Assembly: GCF_023656565.1 (NCBI RefSeq)
Contig: NZ_JAMOKG010000003.1
Location: 310,001-374,000 of the forward strand
DNA: 64,000 nucleotides
Direction of reading: 5' to 3'
Source of the DNA: Flavobacterium tyrosinilyticum
GTDB taxonomy: Bacteria > Bacteroidota > Bacteroidia > Flavobacteriales > Flavobacteriaceae
Part shown: piece by piece, positions 1 to 8,612 of the stretch
Layout of the letters: the number at the start of each line of letters is the position of its first letter
Numbering within the stretch: position 1 is the first letter of the stretch
The notes under the pieces: model-generated
What the model was told of the DNA's origin: nothing
The model's database searches: none
The model's input: only the letters and a program-made list of their open reading frames with translations
Program-made: the position numbers and the translations under genes

Positions 1-399
1 ATGAACAATAGGATAATCTTTCGGATTTAAACTAAAAAGAATCTCAGCATGATCTTCTAAATGCAAATTGACATTATTTTCTAAATGAATGGCTCCTGTT
101 AAATATTTTCCGTTTGGAACCAAAACTTTTCCTCCACCATTTTTTGAACACTCTTGTATTGCTTTTTGGAAAGCCAAAGTGTTTAACGTTTTTCCATCTG
201 CAATAGCACCAAAATCATTTATGTTATATACTTTATCTGAGAAATGCGTTTGAGGAATGCTTTTTATCACTAAATCCATTCTTTTCCATGGATTCTCTGA
301 AGAAATTGAAGAAGAATATCTAGCGCACGATGCTATCAAAAGCCCTAAAGCAGCTAAAAAAAGAATCTTTTTAAATGTGATTATCTTATTTGTAGTCAT
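1..399 (-). CDS. Glycoside hydrolase family 28 (polygalacturonase-like) lipoprotein, 3' part cut by the window edge
   Basis: The reverse strand reads 133 codons from ATG at 399 and is still open at base 1. An N-terminal hydrophobic stretch ends in a lipobox (LLIASC, Cys25), so export and lipidation are likely. The mature part begins with NINDFGAIADGKTLNTLAF, then a Gly-rich KNGGGKVLVPNGKYLTGAI segment. This is the usual N-terminal signature of GH28 pectin hydrolases, which cut alpha-1,4-galacturonan by inverting hydrolysis. The catalytic Asp residues lie outside the window. The gene diverges from the LacI regulator and has a palindromic operator 46 bases before its start. It probably supplies galacturonate or oligogalacturonides to the catabolic cluster. 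The family call is from the N-terminus only. Confidence 0.85.
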   Translation of the reverse strand, partial: MTTNKIITFKKILFLAALGLLIASCARYSSSISSENPWKRMDLVIKSIPQTHFSDKVYNINDFGAIADGKTLNTLAFQKAIQECSKNGGGKVLVPNGKYLTGAIHLENNVNLHLEDHAEILFSLNPKDYPIVH

Positions 400-444
400 T
401 TGCACAGATTTTTCTTATTTGAATATCAAAAACATCAGGTTTTA

Positions 445-458
445 TGTAATCGATTACA
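445..458. promoter_or_regulatory. Putative LacI-family operator, GH28 side
   Basis: A perfect 14-bp palindrome, TGTAATCGATTACA, lies in the divergent region between the GH28 gene and the LacI gene. Near-identical sites precede kduI, exuT and lacI. A central CG palindrome of this kind is typical of LacI-family operators; the link to this particular regulator is inferred. Confidence 0.7.
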
Positions 459-608
459 CGAAAGTAGAAAAATTGTTCTAAGAGACCAAATTAATTTAGA
501 AAAAAATTATATATTTAATTTTTATTACAAAAATTAATTACATTTAATGCAAAAAATTAGATAATTTATTATCATTGTAAAATCTAAAACGTTTGAGTTT
601 TTCAATAC

Positions 609-622
609 GGTAATCGATAACA
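609..622. promoter_or_regulatory. Putative LacI-family operator, lacI side
   Basis: GGTAATCGATAACA matches 12 of 14 positions of the palindrome at 445-458. It lies 28 bases upstream of the lacI -7 box, which suggests autoregulation. Confidence 0.5.
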
Positions 623-649
623 ATTTTTATTAAGTAATGAAAAAAAATG

Positions 650-657
650 TACTTTTG
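650..657 (+). promoter_or_regulatory. Promoter -7 box of the lacI gene
   Basis: TACTTTTG is an exact match to the Bacteroidota -7 element TANNTTTG, 30 bases before the lacI start codon. No clear TTTG -33 box is visible at the expected distance. Confidence 0.45.
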
Positions 658-687
658 TCTAAAAATAATCCGAAAAACTTTTTTTGA

Positions 688-1716
688 ATGAGTGAAAAAG
701 TAACTATTTACGATATTGCTGAAAAATTAAACATCACTGCTGCAACTGTTTCCAGAGCGTTAAACAATAATCCTAAAATAAAGGAAGCGACGCGAGAGTT
801 GGTAATCAAAACTGCTGCTGCGATGAACTATAAGCAAAACAAACTTGCTTTAGCTTTAAAAAGCGGTCGAAGTAATAATATCGGAGTTATTGTTCCGCGT
901 ATTGACAGCAATTTTTTTGCTTCTGTAATTCGAGGAATCGAAGAAGAGCTTTATCCTCATGGCTATCAAGTTATCATTTGTCAGACGCATGAAAGCATAA
1001 AAAGAGAAAACGAAAACCTTCATACATTAGTAGATGCACAAGTAGATGGTATTATGATGTCGGTTACTGGTATTTCAGATGAGAATGATAGTGCATTCAG
1101 AAATGTATTAGAAAAAAATGTACCGCTGATCTTTTTTGATAGAAGCAAACACATTGATGGAGTAAGTTCTGTAACCATTAATGACTTTAAAGGCGGTTAT
1201 TTAGCAACTAAACACTTAATAGATGAAGGTTGCAGAAATATTGCTCATTTCTCTGGAGATCAATCGTTAGACATTTTCAAAAACAGGTTTTTAGGATACA
1301 AACAAGCTTTATTGGATAACGGACTTCCTTTTAACGAAGAGTATGTTATTTTTACTAAAAGTAGCGTAGAGGCCGGTAAAGATGCTGTGGATAAACTTTT
1401 ACAATTAGAAACTCCTCCAGATGCTATTTTTTCTTCGAGTGATTTCGCTGCTTTAGGAGCAATACAAGAGCTAAAAGAGCGAAATATCAGTATTCCGAGT
1501 GAGTTTTGTGTTGCGGGTTTCAGTAACGAGCCTTTTACAAAATTCATGGAATTATCAATCACCTCTGTAGATCAGTCACCATTAGAAATGGGAAGAATGT
1601 CTGCGCGCGTTTTCTTAGAACAAGTAGACAAAACAGATACCATTAAAATAGAAAAGAAAGTTGTTCTTGCACCTGAATTACATATTCGTAAATCTTCTAC
1701 ACGAACTAATTTTTAA
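688..1716 (+). CDS. LacI-family transcriptional regulator of the hexuronate cluster
   Basis: A 342-residue protein, normal length for the family. Residues about 4-50 form the LacI helix-turn-helix and hinge helix (VTIYDIAEKLNITAATVSRA, then an AAAMNY hinge region). From about residue 60 comes a periplasmic-binding-protein-like effector domain (NNIGVIVPRIDSNFFASVI near its start, VAGFSNEP near its end). It binds a sugar or uronate effector and controls DNA binding in the cytoplasm. It is divergent from the GH28 gene and faces the uxa/kdu cluster convergently. Palindromes flanking it and in front of kduI and exuT are its likely targets. The effector is probably a galacturonate pathway intermediate, inferred from context only. 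Confidence 0.92.
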   Translation: MSEKVTIYDIAEKLNITAATVSRALNNNPKIKEATRELVIKTAAAMNYKQNKLALALKSGRSNNIGVIVPRIDSNFFASVIRGIEEELYPHGYQVIICQTHESIKRENENLHTLVDAQVDGIMMSVTGISDENDSAFRNVLEKNVPLIFFDRSKHIDGVSSVTINDFKGGYLATKHLIDEGCRNIAHFSGDQSLDIFKNRFLGYKQALLDNGLPFNEEYVIFTKSSVEAGKDAVDKLLQLETPPDAIFSSSDFAALGAIQELKERNISIPSEFCVAGFSNEPFTKFMELSITSVDQSPLEMGRMSARVFLEQVDKTDTIKIEKKVVLAPELHIRKSSTRTNF

Positions 1717-1742
1717 TATTTTTTTTACCATATAAGTTATAT

Positions 1743-1770
1743 AAGCCCGTTTTAGAATGGGCTTTTTTTT
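1743..1770 (+). terminator. Rho-independent terminator of lacI
   Basis: A stem of AAGCCC and GGGCTT with a short loop is followed by eight T, starting 26 bases after the lacI stop codon. Confidence 0.8.
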
Positions 1771-1772
1771 AT

Positions 1773-1890
1773 GAAAGCTTCGGAGAAGCGAAATATTTTT
1801 TTTCAACCTAAATACATGTCCCTCCTCTGGAGCTTTATGTTGCAACCGGTTAATCTTTTGCTATAAATATTTCGCTTCTCCGAAGCTTTC
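1773..1890. repeat. Long hairpin repeat with 26-bp perfect arms (family E type)
   Basis: Bases 1773-1798 and 1865-1890 are perfect inverted repeats of 26 bp around a 66-base loop. The loop contains a CTCTGGAGCTTTATG stretch and is followed by CTATAAATATTTCG, closely resembling the repeats at 57111-57290 and 57396-57571. It sits between the convergent lacI and uxaA genes. It carries no plausible gene. Confidence 0.8.
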
Positions 1891-1892
1891 TC

Positions 1893-1936
1893 AAAAAAAA
1901 AAAAAAAAAAAAAGACGCACTATTATTGTGCGTCTT
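1893..1936 (-). terminator. Rho-independent terminator of the uxaA end of the uronate cluster
   Basis: Read on the minus strand, an 8-bp stem (AGACGCAC/GTGCGTCT, 1913-1935) is followed by a run of about 20 T. It lies about 50 bases beyond the uxaA stop codon. Confidence 0.8.
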
Positions 1937-1987
1937 CTATATAAACCTTTGTCACTTTGTATCTCTGTACCTTTGTACCTAAAAAAC

Positions 1988-3610
1988 TTAAAGTGACACC
2001 CCTCTTTTCCAAGGAATAAAATCGTTCTGATTTAAAATTGCTGCTTTTGTTTTAATAGTACCACTTGCAACATCAATAATAAATTCTAACATTTCGTCAG
2101 CCATTTCTTCAATTGATTTTTCTCCAGTGATAATTCCACCAGTATCAATATCGATAATATCAGACATTTTGTTTGCTAATTGCGTGTTTGATGAAATCTT
2201 TACAACCGGTGCAATTGGGTTTCCTGTTGGAGTTCCTAATCCTGTTGTAAACAATACCATATTAGCTCCAGAACCAACCATTGCAGTAGTACATTCTACG
2301 TCATTTCCTGGCGTACATAACAATGTAAAGCCTGGTTCGTTAATATATTCTCCATAATCAAAAACACCTGTAATTGGCGATGTCCCACCTTTTTTAGCAG
2401 CACCAGCCGATTTCATAGCATCTGTAATCAAACCGTCTTTAATGTTACCTGGAGACGGATTCATATCAAATCCTGAACCTGCATCAACAACTGTTTTTTC
2501 GTACCATTTCATTAAGTCTAAGAAACGTTTTCCATCCTCATCATCTATGCAACGATTTACTAATTCCTGCTCTACTCCACATAATTCAGGAAATTCAGAA
2601 AGAATTGTAGTTCCTCCCAAAGCAACTAAATGATCAGACAATACTCCCAAGGTTGGGTTTGCAGAAATCCCAGAGAATCCGTCAGATCCACCACACTCTA
2701 AACCAATTCTTAGTTTAGATAATGGAGCTGGCTCTCTCTTAATTTCGTTTGCCTTTTTAATGGCTTCAAAAGTATCTTTTACCACACTGCTCAACATCGT
2801 TTCAATTGTTCCGATAGATTGCTGATCGTAAATTAAAACAGGTTTTTTACTGTTTGGATTAATCGCATCTAAAGCTTCTTTGAAAATTGAAATTTGAAGA
2901 TTCTGGCATCCTAAACTTAAAACCGTTGCTCCAGCCACGTTTGGATTGTTTACATATCCAGCCAAAAGCTTCGCTAAACTATGAGAATCTTGACGAATTC
3001 CACCACAACCACCTTGGTGCGTGATGAATTTCACTTCTATATTATTAAACAAATTAGCATCGTTTGAAGCTTCTTGATTTCCTGCTCCACCCGTTTCTGA
3101 TTTTACCAAAGAACGCAACAATAACTGATAATCGTTCTCTTTTGGCTTCATCAATTCCTTCTCAAAAATATCTTTTAAGATTTCGATGTTTCTGTTTTCA
3201 CAAAAAACTAATGGAAAAAACAACCATACATTTTCTGTTCCAACCTGCCCATCTTCTCTATGATAGCCCTGCCACGTTCTGTCTTTCCACTTGTCCACAT
3301 TTGGAGCATTCCAGCCAATAGTTTCAGTTTTACCTGTAACTTTATCGCTTTCGTGTTTTACATTTGCAGTAGAAAGCAAACCGCCTTTTTCGATTTTAGA
3401 GCTTGCCTTTCCTACTAAAACACCATACATAATGATTCTGTCCCCTACATTAAAAGGAACCATTGCAATCTTATGTTTCATTTTTACATCAGACTCTACG
3501 GTAATTGATTGTCCTTCAAAATCAATCACTTCGCCTGCAGTAAGATCCACCAAAGCAACCGCAACATTGTCGGTTGAGTGAACTTTTATTAATTTTTTCT
3601 GCGTTGCCAT
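1988..3610 (-). CDS. uxaA: Altronate dehydratase UxaA
   Basis: A 540-residue protein that dehydrates D-altronate to 2-keto-3-deoxygluconate (KDG), the third step of galacturonate breakdown. Residues about 5-95 form the SAF-like N-terminal domain (KVHSTDNVAVALVDLTAGEV). The rest is the UxaA catalytic part, with conserved THQGGCGGIRQDS, LSLGCQNLQ and GLECGGSDGFSGISANP segments whose Cys residues fit the Fe-dependent family. Length is near the roughly 500 residues of other bacterial UxaA proteins. It is the last gene of the minus-strand cluster, 32 bases after uxaB, and ends before a strong terminator. Confidence 0.93.
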   Translation of the reverse strand: MATQKKLIKVHSTDNVAVALVDLTAGEVIDFEGQSITVESDVKMKHKIAMVPFNVGDRIIMYGVLVGKASSKIEKGGLLSTANVKHESDKVTGKTETIGWNAPNVDKWKDRTWQGYHREDGQVGTENVWLFFPLVFCENRNIEILKDIFEKELMKPKENDYQLLLRSLVKSETGGAGNQEASNDANLFNNIEVKFITHQGGCGGIRQDSHSLAKLLAGYVNNPNVAGATVLSLGCQNLQISIFKEALDAINPNSKKPVLIYDQQSIGTIETMLSSVVKDTFEAIKKANEIKREPAPLSKLRIGLECGGSDGFSGISANPTLGVLSDHLVALGGTTILSEFPELCGVEQELVNRCIDDEDGKRFLDLMKWYEKTVVDAGSGFDMNPSPGNIKDGLITDAMKSAGAAKKGGTSPITGVFDYGEYINEPGFTLLCTPGNDVECTTAMVGSGANMVLFTTGLGTPTGNPIAPVVKISSNTQLANKMSDIIDIDTGGIITGEKSIEEMADEMLEFIIDVASGTIKTKAAILNQNDFIPWKRGVSL

Positions 3611-3642
3611 AATTAACCTTTGTTCTTTTTGTTGTGTTTTTT

Positions 3643-5088
3643 TTATTTTATTCTTTCTTGAAACTTAGCAAAACCAGCTTCAATTCCATTTGAATCTATT
3701 TCTTCTAAAGCAATTGTAATTGCTCTTGTTAAACCTGGAATTTCAGTTAAATCCTGGTCCCAGAAACCTTTGTTTTGTAATGTTAAACGAGCAATTTTCT
3801 CGTAATCATCAGACTTCCAAAGTCCGTTAAAGAATGTTGTAATATCTTCACCATCTTTAACTGGTAAACTTTGACCATTCCAAGTTCCTTTGTAGAAACG
3901 AATTAAGCTCGCTAATGAAAAAGTCAAATTAACAGGTAATTCTTTGTTTGCCTTATAATATCCTAATAAACTAGGCAAAACTCTTACTTTGAATTTTGAT
4001 ACAGAATTTAATGCAATATCAGCAAGTGCATGTTTGATAAATGGATTTTTAAATCGATCCATTACTTCCTCAGAATAGGCCGTAATTTCATTTTTGTCCA
4101 TATCAAGAGTTTCACTAATTTCACTAATAACGCTATTTACAAATTTTCCTGTAAAATCTCCGTTAACAGTTTCCATTACTAATTTATTACCATGCAAAAG
4201 TGAAAAAGGAACCATTGCTGTATGCGCACCGTTTAAAATACGAACTTTAATCATTTTAAAAGGACGTATATCATCAACGATTTTTACATTCAAATCTGTT
4301 TTATGAAAAGGCAATTTTGCTTTTAGATCATCTCCACCTTCAATAGCCCAAAGGAAAAAAGGTTCAGCGGCAACAATTAAATTGTCCTCATAATCTAATT
4401 TATTATTGTATTCTTCAATTTCAGCTCTTGGATATCCAGGAACAATTCTATCAACCAAAGTACTATGATACGTACAAGCATCTGATACCCAAGTTTTAAA
4501 TGCATCCTCTAATTTCCATAAATCAACATATTGCAAAATATATTTTTTAAGCGTCTCAGAGTTATAATCAATTAATTCACAAGGAATTATTGTAACTCCT
4601 TTAGAAGCATCTCCATTAAAATGTTTAAATCTTTCATACAATAAAACCGTCAATTTTGCAGGAAATGACACTGGTGGATGCATGTCTGGAGTATCACTTT
4701 CAATAAATTCAATTCCAGCTTCTGTAGTATTAGAAACAATAAACTGAAGTTCTTCTTCTTTGGCTAAAGCCAAATAATTTGCAAATTCAGTATATGGGTT
4801 TATAGTTTTTACAATATTATTAATTAACTGAATATCTTGTATCTTTTCACCTTTTTTGATTCCGTTCATAAACAAGGTATAAAGACCGTCCTGAGCATTA
4901 ATCATATTTACCATACCGTCTTTCAAAGGCTGAACTACTGCAATACCGGCATTAAAATCAACTTCTTTATTTAATTTGTCAAAAGCATAATCAACAAAGG
5001 CTCTTAAAAAGTTACCTTCTCCAAACTGAACTACCTTAATTGGCTGTAACTTTTCTAATCCTGTATTTATTCTATTTAATTTTTTCAT
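3643..5088 (-). CDS. uxaB: Tagaturonate reductase (altronate oxidoreductase) UxaB
   Basis: A 481-residue member of the mannitol dehydrogenase family that reduces D-tagaturonate to D-altronate with NADH. The N-terminal Rossmann motif is visible as VVQFGEGNFLRAF (about residues 19-31). The family catalytic pattern Lys-x4-Asn-x2-His is seen near residue 280 in IKVRILNGAH. Length matches E. coli UxaB (about 483). It lies between the aldolase (220 bases upstream) and uxaA (32 bases downstream), so uxaB and uxaA are almost certainly co-transcribed. The 220-base upstream gap could hold an extra promoter, but no clear box was found. Confidence 0.93.
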   Translation of the reverse strand: MKKLNRINTGLEKLQPIKVVQFGEGNFLRAFVDYAFDKLNKEVDFNAGIAVVQPLKDGMVNMINAQDGLYTLFMNGIKKGEKIQDIQLINNIVKTINPYTEFANYLALAKEEELQFIVSNTTEAGIEFIESDTPDMHPPVSFPAKLTVLLYERFKHFNGDASKGVTIIPCELIDYNSETLKKYILQYVDLWKLEDAFKTWVSDACTYHSTLVDRIVPGYPRAEIEEYNNKLDYEDNLIVAAEPFFLWAIEGGDDLKAKLPFHKTDLNVKIVDDIRPFKMIKVRILNGAHTAMVPFSLLHGNKLVMETVNGDFTGKFVNSVISEISETLDMDKNEITAYSEEVMDRFKNPFIKHALADIALNSVSKFKVRVLPSLLGYYKANKELPVNLTFSLASLIRFYKGTWNGQSLPVKDGEDITTFFNGLWKSDDYEKIARLTLQNKGFWDQDLTEIPGLTRAITIALEEIDSNGIEAGFAKFQERIK

Positions 5089-5308
5089 TTTAAATTTTCT
5101 TTAATGCGTTATAAATAACCATTTATAAACCTTATTTCTTCATTTCTGCCTTTAAAATTGTAAAAGAAGCATCACACTCGATTGAGTAAAATAAAAGCTG
5201 CTGTGAGGAATGGCGGACTCCATTTTTCAAGCGCAATGCTCTATTACAATCTCTAAAAATCTAAAAAAAACTTATAAAATAAGGAGTTAGGCATGATTAC
5301 CCCTTAAT
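5089..5308. other. Gap of 220 bases inside the uronate cluster, no gene seen
   Basis: This is the longest gap in the minus-strand cluster. It holds no open frame that resembles a gene, no match to the ATCGAT palindrome and no clear TANNTTTG promoter. It may carry a leader or processing site. Confidence 0.4.
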
Positions 5309-5977
5309 CTATTTTCTAATATCTTTTATAATGTCAAGAACCTGTTTCACTTTTGCAGTTAGTCCGTCGAAGTCTTTGTTATCCAAAATATCTTTTGAAA
5401 TTAATTGCGAACCTAAACCAACACAAGTTGCACCGGCATTCAACCATGAACTTAAACTTTCAACCGTTGGATAAACGCCTCCTGTCGGCATAATGTTGGT
5501 CCACGGACATGGACCTTTTATCGCTTTAATAAACTCTGGTCCGTAAGTATCAGCTGGAAATAATTTTACAATTTCACAGCCCAATTCTTCTGCTCTTGCA
5601 ATTTCAGTCAAAGTACCGCAACCTGGTGACCAAAGCACTTTTCTGCGATTACAAGCTATAGCTATATCTTCTCTAAAAACAGGTGTTACAATAAAATTAG
5701 CTCCTAAACTCATGTACAATGAAGCCGAAGCTGCATCTGTAATAGAACCAACTCCTAGGATCATTCCTGGTAGTTCTGCCAAAGCATATTTATTTAAAGC
5801 TCCGAAAACTTCGTGAGCAAAATCACCTCTGCTTGTAAATTCCATTAATCTGGAACCTCCGTCATAACAGGCTTTTAAAACTTTTTTACTCAACTCAATA
5901 TCAGAATGAAAAAACAACGGAACCATACCATTCTCTTTCATTGTCTGAGCTACTTCAATTCTTGAATATTTTGCCAT
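5309..5977 (-). CDS. eda: KDPG/KHG aldolase
   Basis: A 222-residue class I aldolase that splits 2-keto-3-deoxy-6-phosphogluconate into pyruvate and glyceraldehyde-3-phosphate. The Schiff-base lysine is expected at Lys138 in CEIVKLFPAD, and the catalytic Glu at Glu46 in MEFTSRG. The phosphate-binding end appears as MPTGGVYPT. Length is that of the family. It follows kdgK by 12 bases, so kinase and aldolase are coupled as the final two steps of the route. In the Eda family the same fold also cleaves 4-hydroxy-2-oxoglutarate, but the neighbours point to the uronate role. Confidence 0.93.
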   Translation of the reverse strand: MAKYSRIEVAQTMKENGMVPLFFHSDIELSKKVLKACYDGGSRLMEFTSRGDFAHEVFGALNKYALAELPGMILGVGSITDAASASLYMSLGANFIVTPVFREDIAIACNRRKVLWSPGCGTLTEIARAEELGCEIVKLFPADTYGPEFIKAIKGPCPWTNIMPTGGVYPTVESLSSWLNAGATCVGLGSQLISKDILDNKDFDGLTAKVKQVLDIIKDIRK

Positions 5978-5989
5978 TTTTATTTAAAA

Positions 5990-7009
5990 TTATCTCGATA
6001 CTAATGCAGAACCATCACCATCAATCATATTTTCAACTTCTTTTAAGGTAACCAAGTTGTAATCTCCTGCAATGGTATGTTTTAAACAGCAAGCTGCAAC
6101 TGCAAAATCTAATGCTCTCTGGTTATTATTATATTCCAATAAACCGTAGATCAATCCGCCCATAAAGGCATCTCCACTTCCTACGCGATCTACAACAGGA
6201 GTAACTTCTTTTACTGCTGCGCTGTAAATTGCTTTTCCGTCGTATAAAATTCCGCCTATTCTCTGATGAGAAGCACTAACAGAATAACGAAGCGTCGTTG
6301 CAGCGATTTTCAAGCTCGGAATCAATTCAAACAATTTATCATATACAGCTGGAAGCGATTTTTCATCCTGATAATTCGGATTTACTTTCGGAATTCCTAA
6401 CATAAAATATGCGGTATCGATATCTCCTAAAATCACATTGCTGTATTTTAGCATTTCTGGCATTACCTCACTTGGAGTTTTACCATATTGCCAAAGTTTT
6501 GATCTATAGTTTAAATCGCATGAAATTTTAATTCCTTTTTTATGAGCGACTTTAATCGCTTCTAAACAAGCTTCTGCTGCACTTTCTGAAATCGCTGGTG
6601 TAATACCGCTCCAGTGAAACCATTCTGCACCTTCCAAAACTTTTTCCCAGTCAACTTGTCCTTTTTGGATAGTTGACATAGCACTGTGAGCACGATCATA
6701 AACGACATTACTTCCGCGAGTTCCTGCACCTGTTTCTAAAAAATAAATTCCTAAACGCTCTCCTCCGTAAACAATGTTTTTAGATTCGACATTCATTTTT
6801 CTGATTTCTTTTAATGCAGAAAAACCAATTTCATTTTCAGGCAGTCTGGTAACAAATTCAGCATTTACGCCATAATTAGCCAACGAAACACATACATTGA
6901 ATTCTCCGCCACCATACGTAGCACCAAATGCTGTAGATTGCGAAAAACGTAAATGTCTTTCTGTCGATAAACGCAGCATGATTTCTCCAAATGCAACTAC
7001 TCTACTCAT
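5990..7009 (-). CDS. kdgK: 2-keto-3-deoxygluconate kinase (PfkB family)
   Basis: A PfkB/ribokinase-fold sugar kinase that phosphorylates KDG to KDPG with ATP. It begins MSRVVAFGEIMLRLS and carries the C-terminal signature DRVGSGDAFMGGLIYG, with the catalytic Asp in GSGDAF. I chose the ATG at 7007-7009. An ATG eight codons earlier (7031-7033) also opens the frame, but it lies inside one arm of a 25-bp inverted repeat, and homologues typically begin right at the xVVxFGEIMLRL strand. Its gene is followed closely by the aldolase. A fructokinase role is possible for the fold, but the operon settles KDG. Confidence 0.9.
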   Translation of the reverse strand: MSRVVAFGEIMLRLSTERHLRFSQSTAFGATYGGGEFNVCVSLANYGVNAEFVTRLPENEIGFSALKEIRKMNVESKNIVYGGERLGIYFLETGAGTRGSNVVYDRAHSAMSTIQKGQVDWEKVLEGAEWFHWSGITPAISESAAEACLEAIKVAHKKGIKISCDLNYRSKLWQYGKTPSEVMPEMLKYSNVILGDIDTAYFMLGIPKVNPNYQDEKSLPAVYDKLFELIPSLKIAATTLRYSVSASHQRIGGILYDGKAIYSAAVKEVTPVVDRVGSGDAFMGGLIYGLLEYNNNQRALDFAVAACCLKHTIAGDYNLVTLKEVENMIDGDGSALVSR

Positions 7010-7029
7010 ATTATCTTTTTTAAATTTTA

Positions 7030-7177
7030 CCATTAAGGCATTAAGAAAATTAAGCTTTACTTTATGTTCTCTTTGCTATTAAAGGTTAAGTTTATTAAGC
7101 CCACTCGCTTAATTATCTTTATTATTTAAGTAACTATTTATTAAACCAAAAACTTAATTTTCTTAATGCCTTAATGG
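7030..7177. repeat. Hairpin repeat with 25-bp perfect arms between uxaC and kdgK
   Basis: Bases 7030-7054 and 7153-7177 are perfect inverted complements (one arm CCATTAAGGCATTAAG..., 25 nt) around a 98-base loop. It separates uxaC from kdgK within the cluster and could act as an RNA processing or attenuation hairpin. One arm overlaps the upstream candidate start codon of kdgK. Confidence 0.8.
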
Positions 7178-7187
7178 TTCAAAAAAA

Positions 7188-8588
7188 TTAAAATTTAAAA
7201 TATTCTTTAGCGTTGTTGTATGAAATATCAGAAACTAATTTCCCAATCCATTCCATATCGTTTGGAAGTTCTCCTCTTTTGATTTCGTCTCCCAAAAGAT
7301 TACATAAAATACGTCTGAAATATTCGTGTCTTGGGAACGATAAGAAACTTCTAGAATCTGTCAGCATTCCAACAAAACAGCTAATTAAGCCCATGTTTGA
7401 AAGCGCGTTCAATTGTTTTGTCATTCCATCTTTCTGATCTAAGAACCACCATCCAGAACCAAACTGTACTTTTCCGCGAACGCTTCCGTCGTTGAAGTTT
7501 CCAATCATCGTTGCCATAACTTCATTATCAGCAGGATTTAAGTTATAGATAATCGTTTTAGTCAATTTATCTTTACTGTCTAAAGCATTTAAGAAAGCAG
7601 ATAATTTTTGTGCTTGCGGATAATCTCCAATAGAATCCCATCCTGTATCCGGGCCTAAGATTCTGTGCATACGTGCATTGTTGTTACGCAACGCTCCTAA
7701 GTGAAATTGTTGCACCCATCCAAACTCATGATAAGTTTGTGATAAGAAAACCAAAATAGCACTATGGAATTTTAAAACTTCTTCTGGAGACAATTCGCCA
7801 TTTTCTCTTTTCTTTTTGAAAATAGCATTTACTTCACTTTCTGTATAATTCTCAAAATCAATTTGATTCAATCCGTGATCACTTAATTTACATCCGTTTG
7901 CATTAAAGAATTCAATTCTTTTTCTTAATGCCGAAAGTAAATCAGCATAAGTATTAATTGCAACTCCGGACACATCCCCTAATGTGTCCAGATATGCATT
8001 ATATCCATCATTAGCAATTAAGATGGCTTTATCAGGTCTGAAAGCCGTACTCATCTTGATTCCAGTAGAATTGTTAGCGAATTTTTGGTGAAATTCTAAC
8101 GAATCAATTGGATCTTCTGTAGTACAAACTAATTCAGCATTTACTTTTTTAAGAAGGTTTTGCGTACTGTATGCTTGAGAATTTATTTTCTCAGAAGTTT
8201 CGATATAAATTTTCTCTGCCGATTTCTCATTCAACAAATCATAAATATCAAAATAACGAGCCAATTCTAAATGCGTCCAGTGATACAACGGATTACGCAT
8301 TGTGTACGGAACTGTTTTTCCCCAGTTTAAGAACTTATCTTTATCTGAACCATTTCCAGTTACAAACTGCTCGTTGATTCCCAATGTACGCATTGCACGC
8401 CATTTGTAATGGTCACCATTAATCCAAACTTGTGTTATATTATCAAAGATTTTATCTTCTGCAATAAACTGCGGATTTAAGTGATTATGATAATCAATAA
8501 TCGGCTGATTTTTAGAGTAATTATGGTACAACTCTTCAGCATATTTATTTTCTAATAAAAAATTATCGTGTATAAATTTCTGGCTCAT
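7188..8588 (-). CDS. uxaC: Uronate (glucuronate/galacturonate) isomerase UxaC
   Basis: A 466-residue member of the amidohydrolase superfamily that isomerises D-galacturonate to D-tagaturonate and D-glucuronate to D-fructuronate. The metal-binding start is DYHNHLNP (His34, His36). Further conserved pieces are FHLGALRNNNARM, GPDTGWDSIGDYPQA and GMLTDSRSFLSFPRHEYFRR near the C-terminus. Length agrees with E. coli UxaC (470). It lies 24 bases after kduD and starts the galacturonate branch of the cluster. No uxuA/uxuB pair for glucuronate is present here, so galacturonate is the likely main substrate. Confidence 0.95.
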   Translation of the reverse strand: MSQKFIHDNFLLENKYAEELYHNYSKNQPIIDYHNHLNPQFIAEDKIFDNITQVWINGDHYKWRAMRTLGINEQFVTGNGSDKDKFLNWGKTVPYTMRNPLYHWTHLELARYFDIYDLLNEKSAEKIYIETSEKINSQAYSTQNLLKKVNAELVCTTEDPIDSLEFHQKFANNSTGIKMSTAFRPDKAILIANDGYNAYLDTLGDVSGVAINTYADLLSALRKRIEFFNANGCKLSDHGLNQIDFENYTESEVNAIFKKKRENGELSPEEVLKFHSAILVFLSQTYHEFGWVQQFHLGALRNNNARMHRILGPDTGWDSIGDYPQAQKLSAFLNALDSKDKLTKTIIYNLNPADNEVMATMIGNFNDGSVRGKVQFGSGWWFLDQKDGMTKQLNALSNMGLISCFVGMLTDSRSFLSFPRHEYFRRILCNLLGDEIKRGELPNDMEWIGKLVSDISYNNAKEYFKF

Positions 8589-8612
8589 GTCTTTTAAAAT
8601 ATAATTTGAAAA

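Noticed and set aside
1901..1913. A run of about 20 A as a possible slippage or phase-variation tract
   Set aside because: It lies outside any gene and serves as the T-tract of the uxaA terminator.
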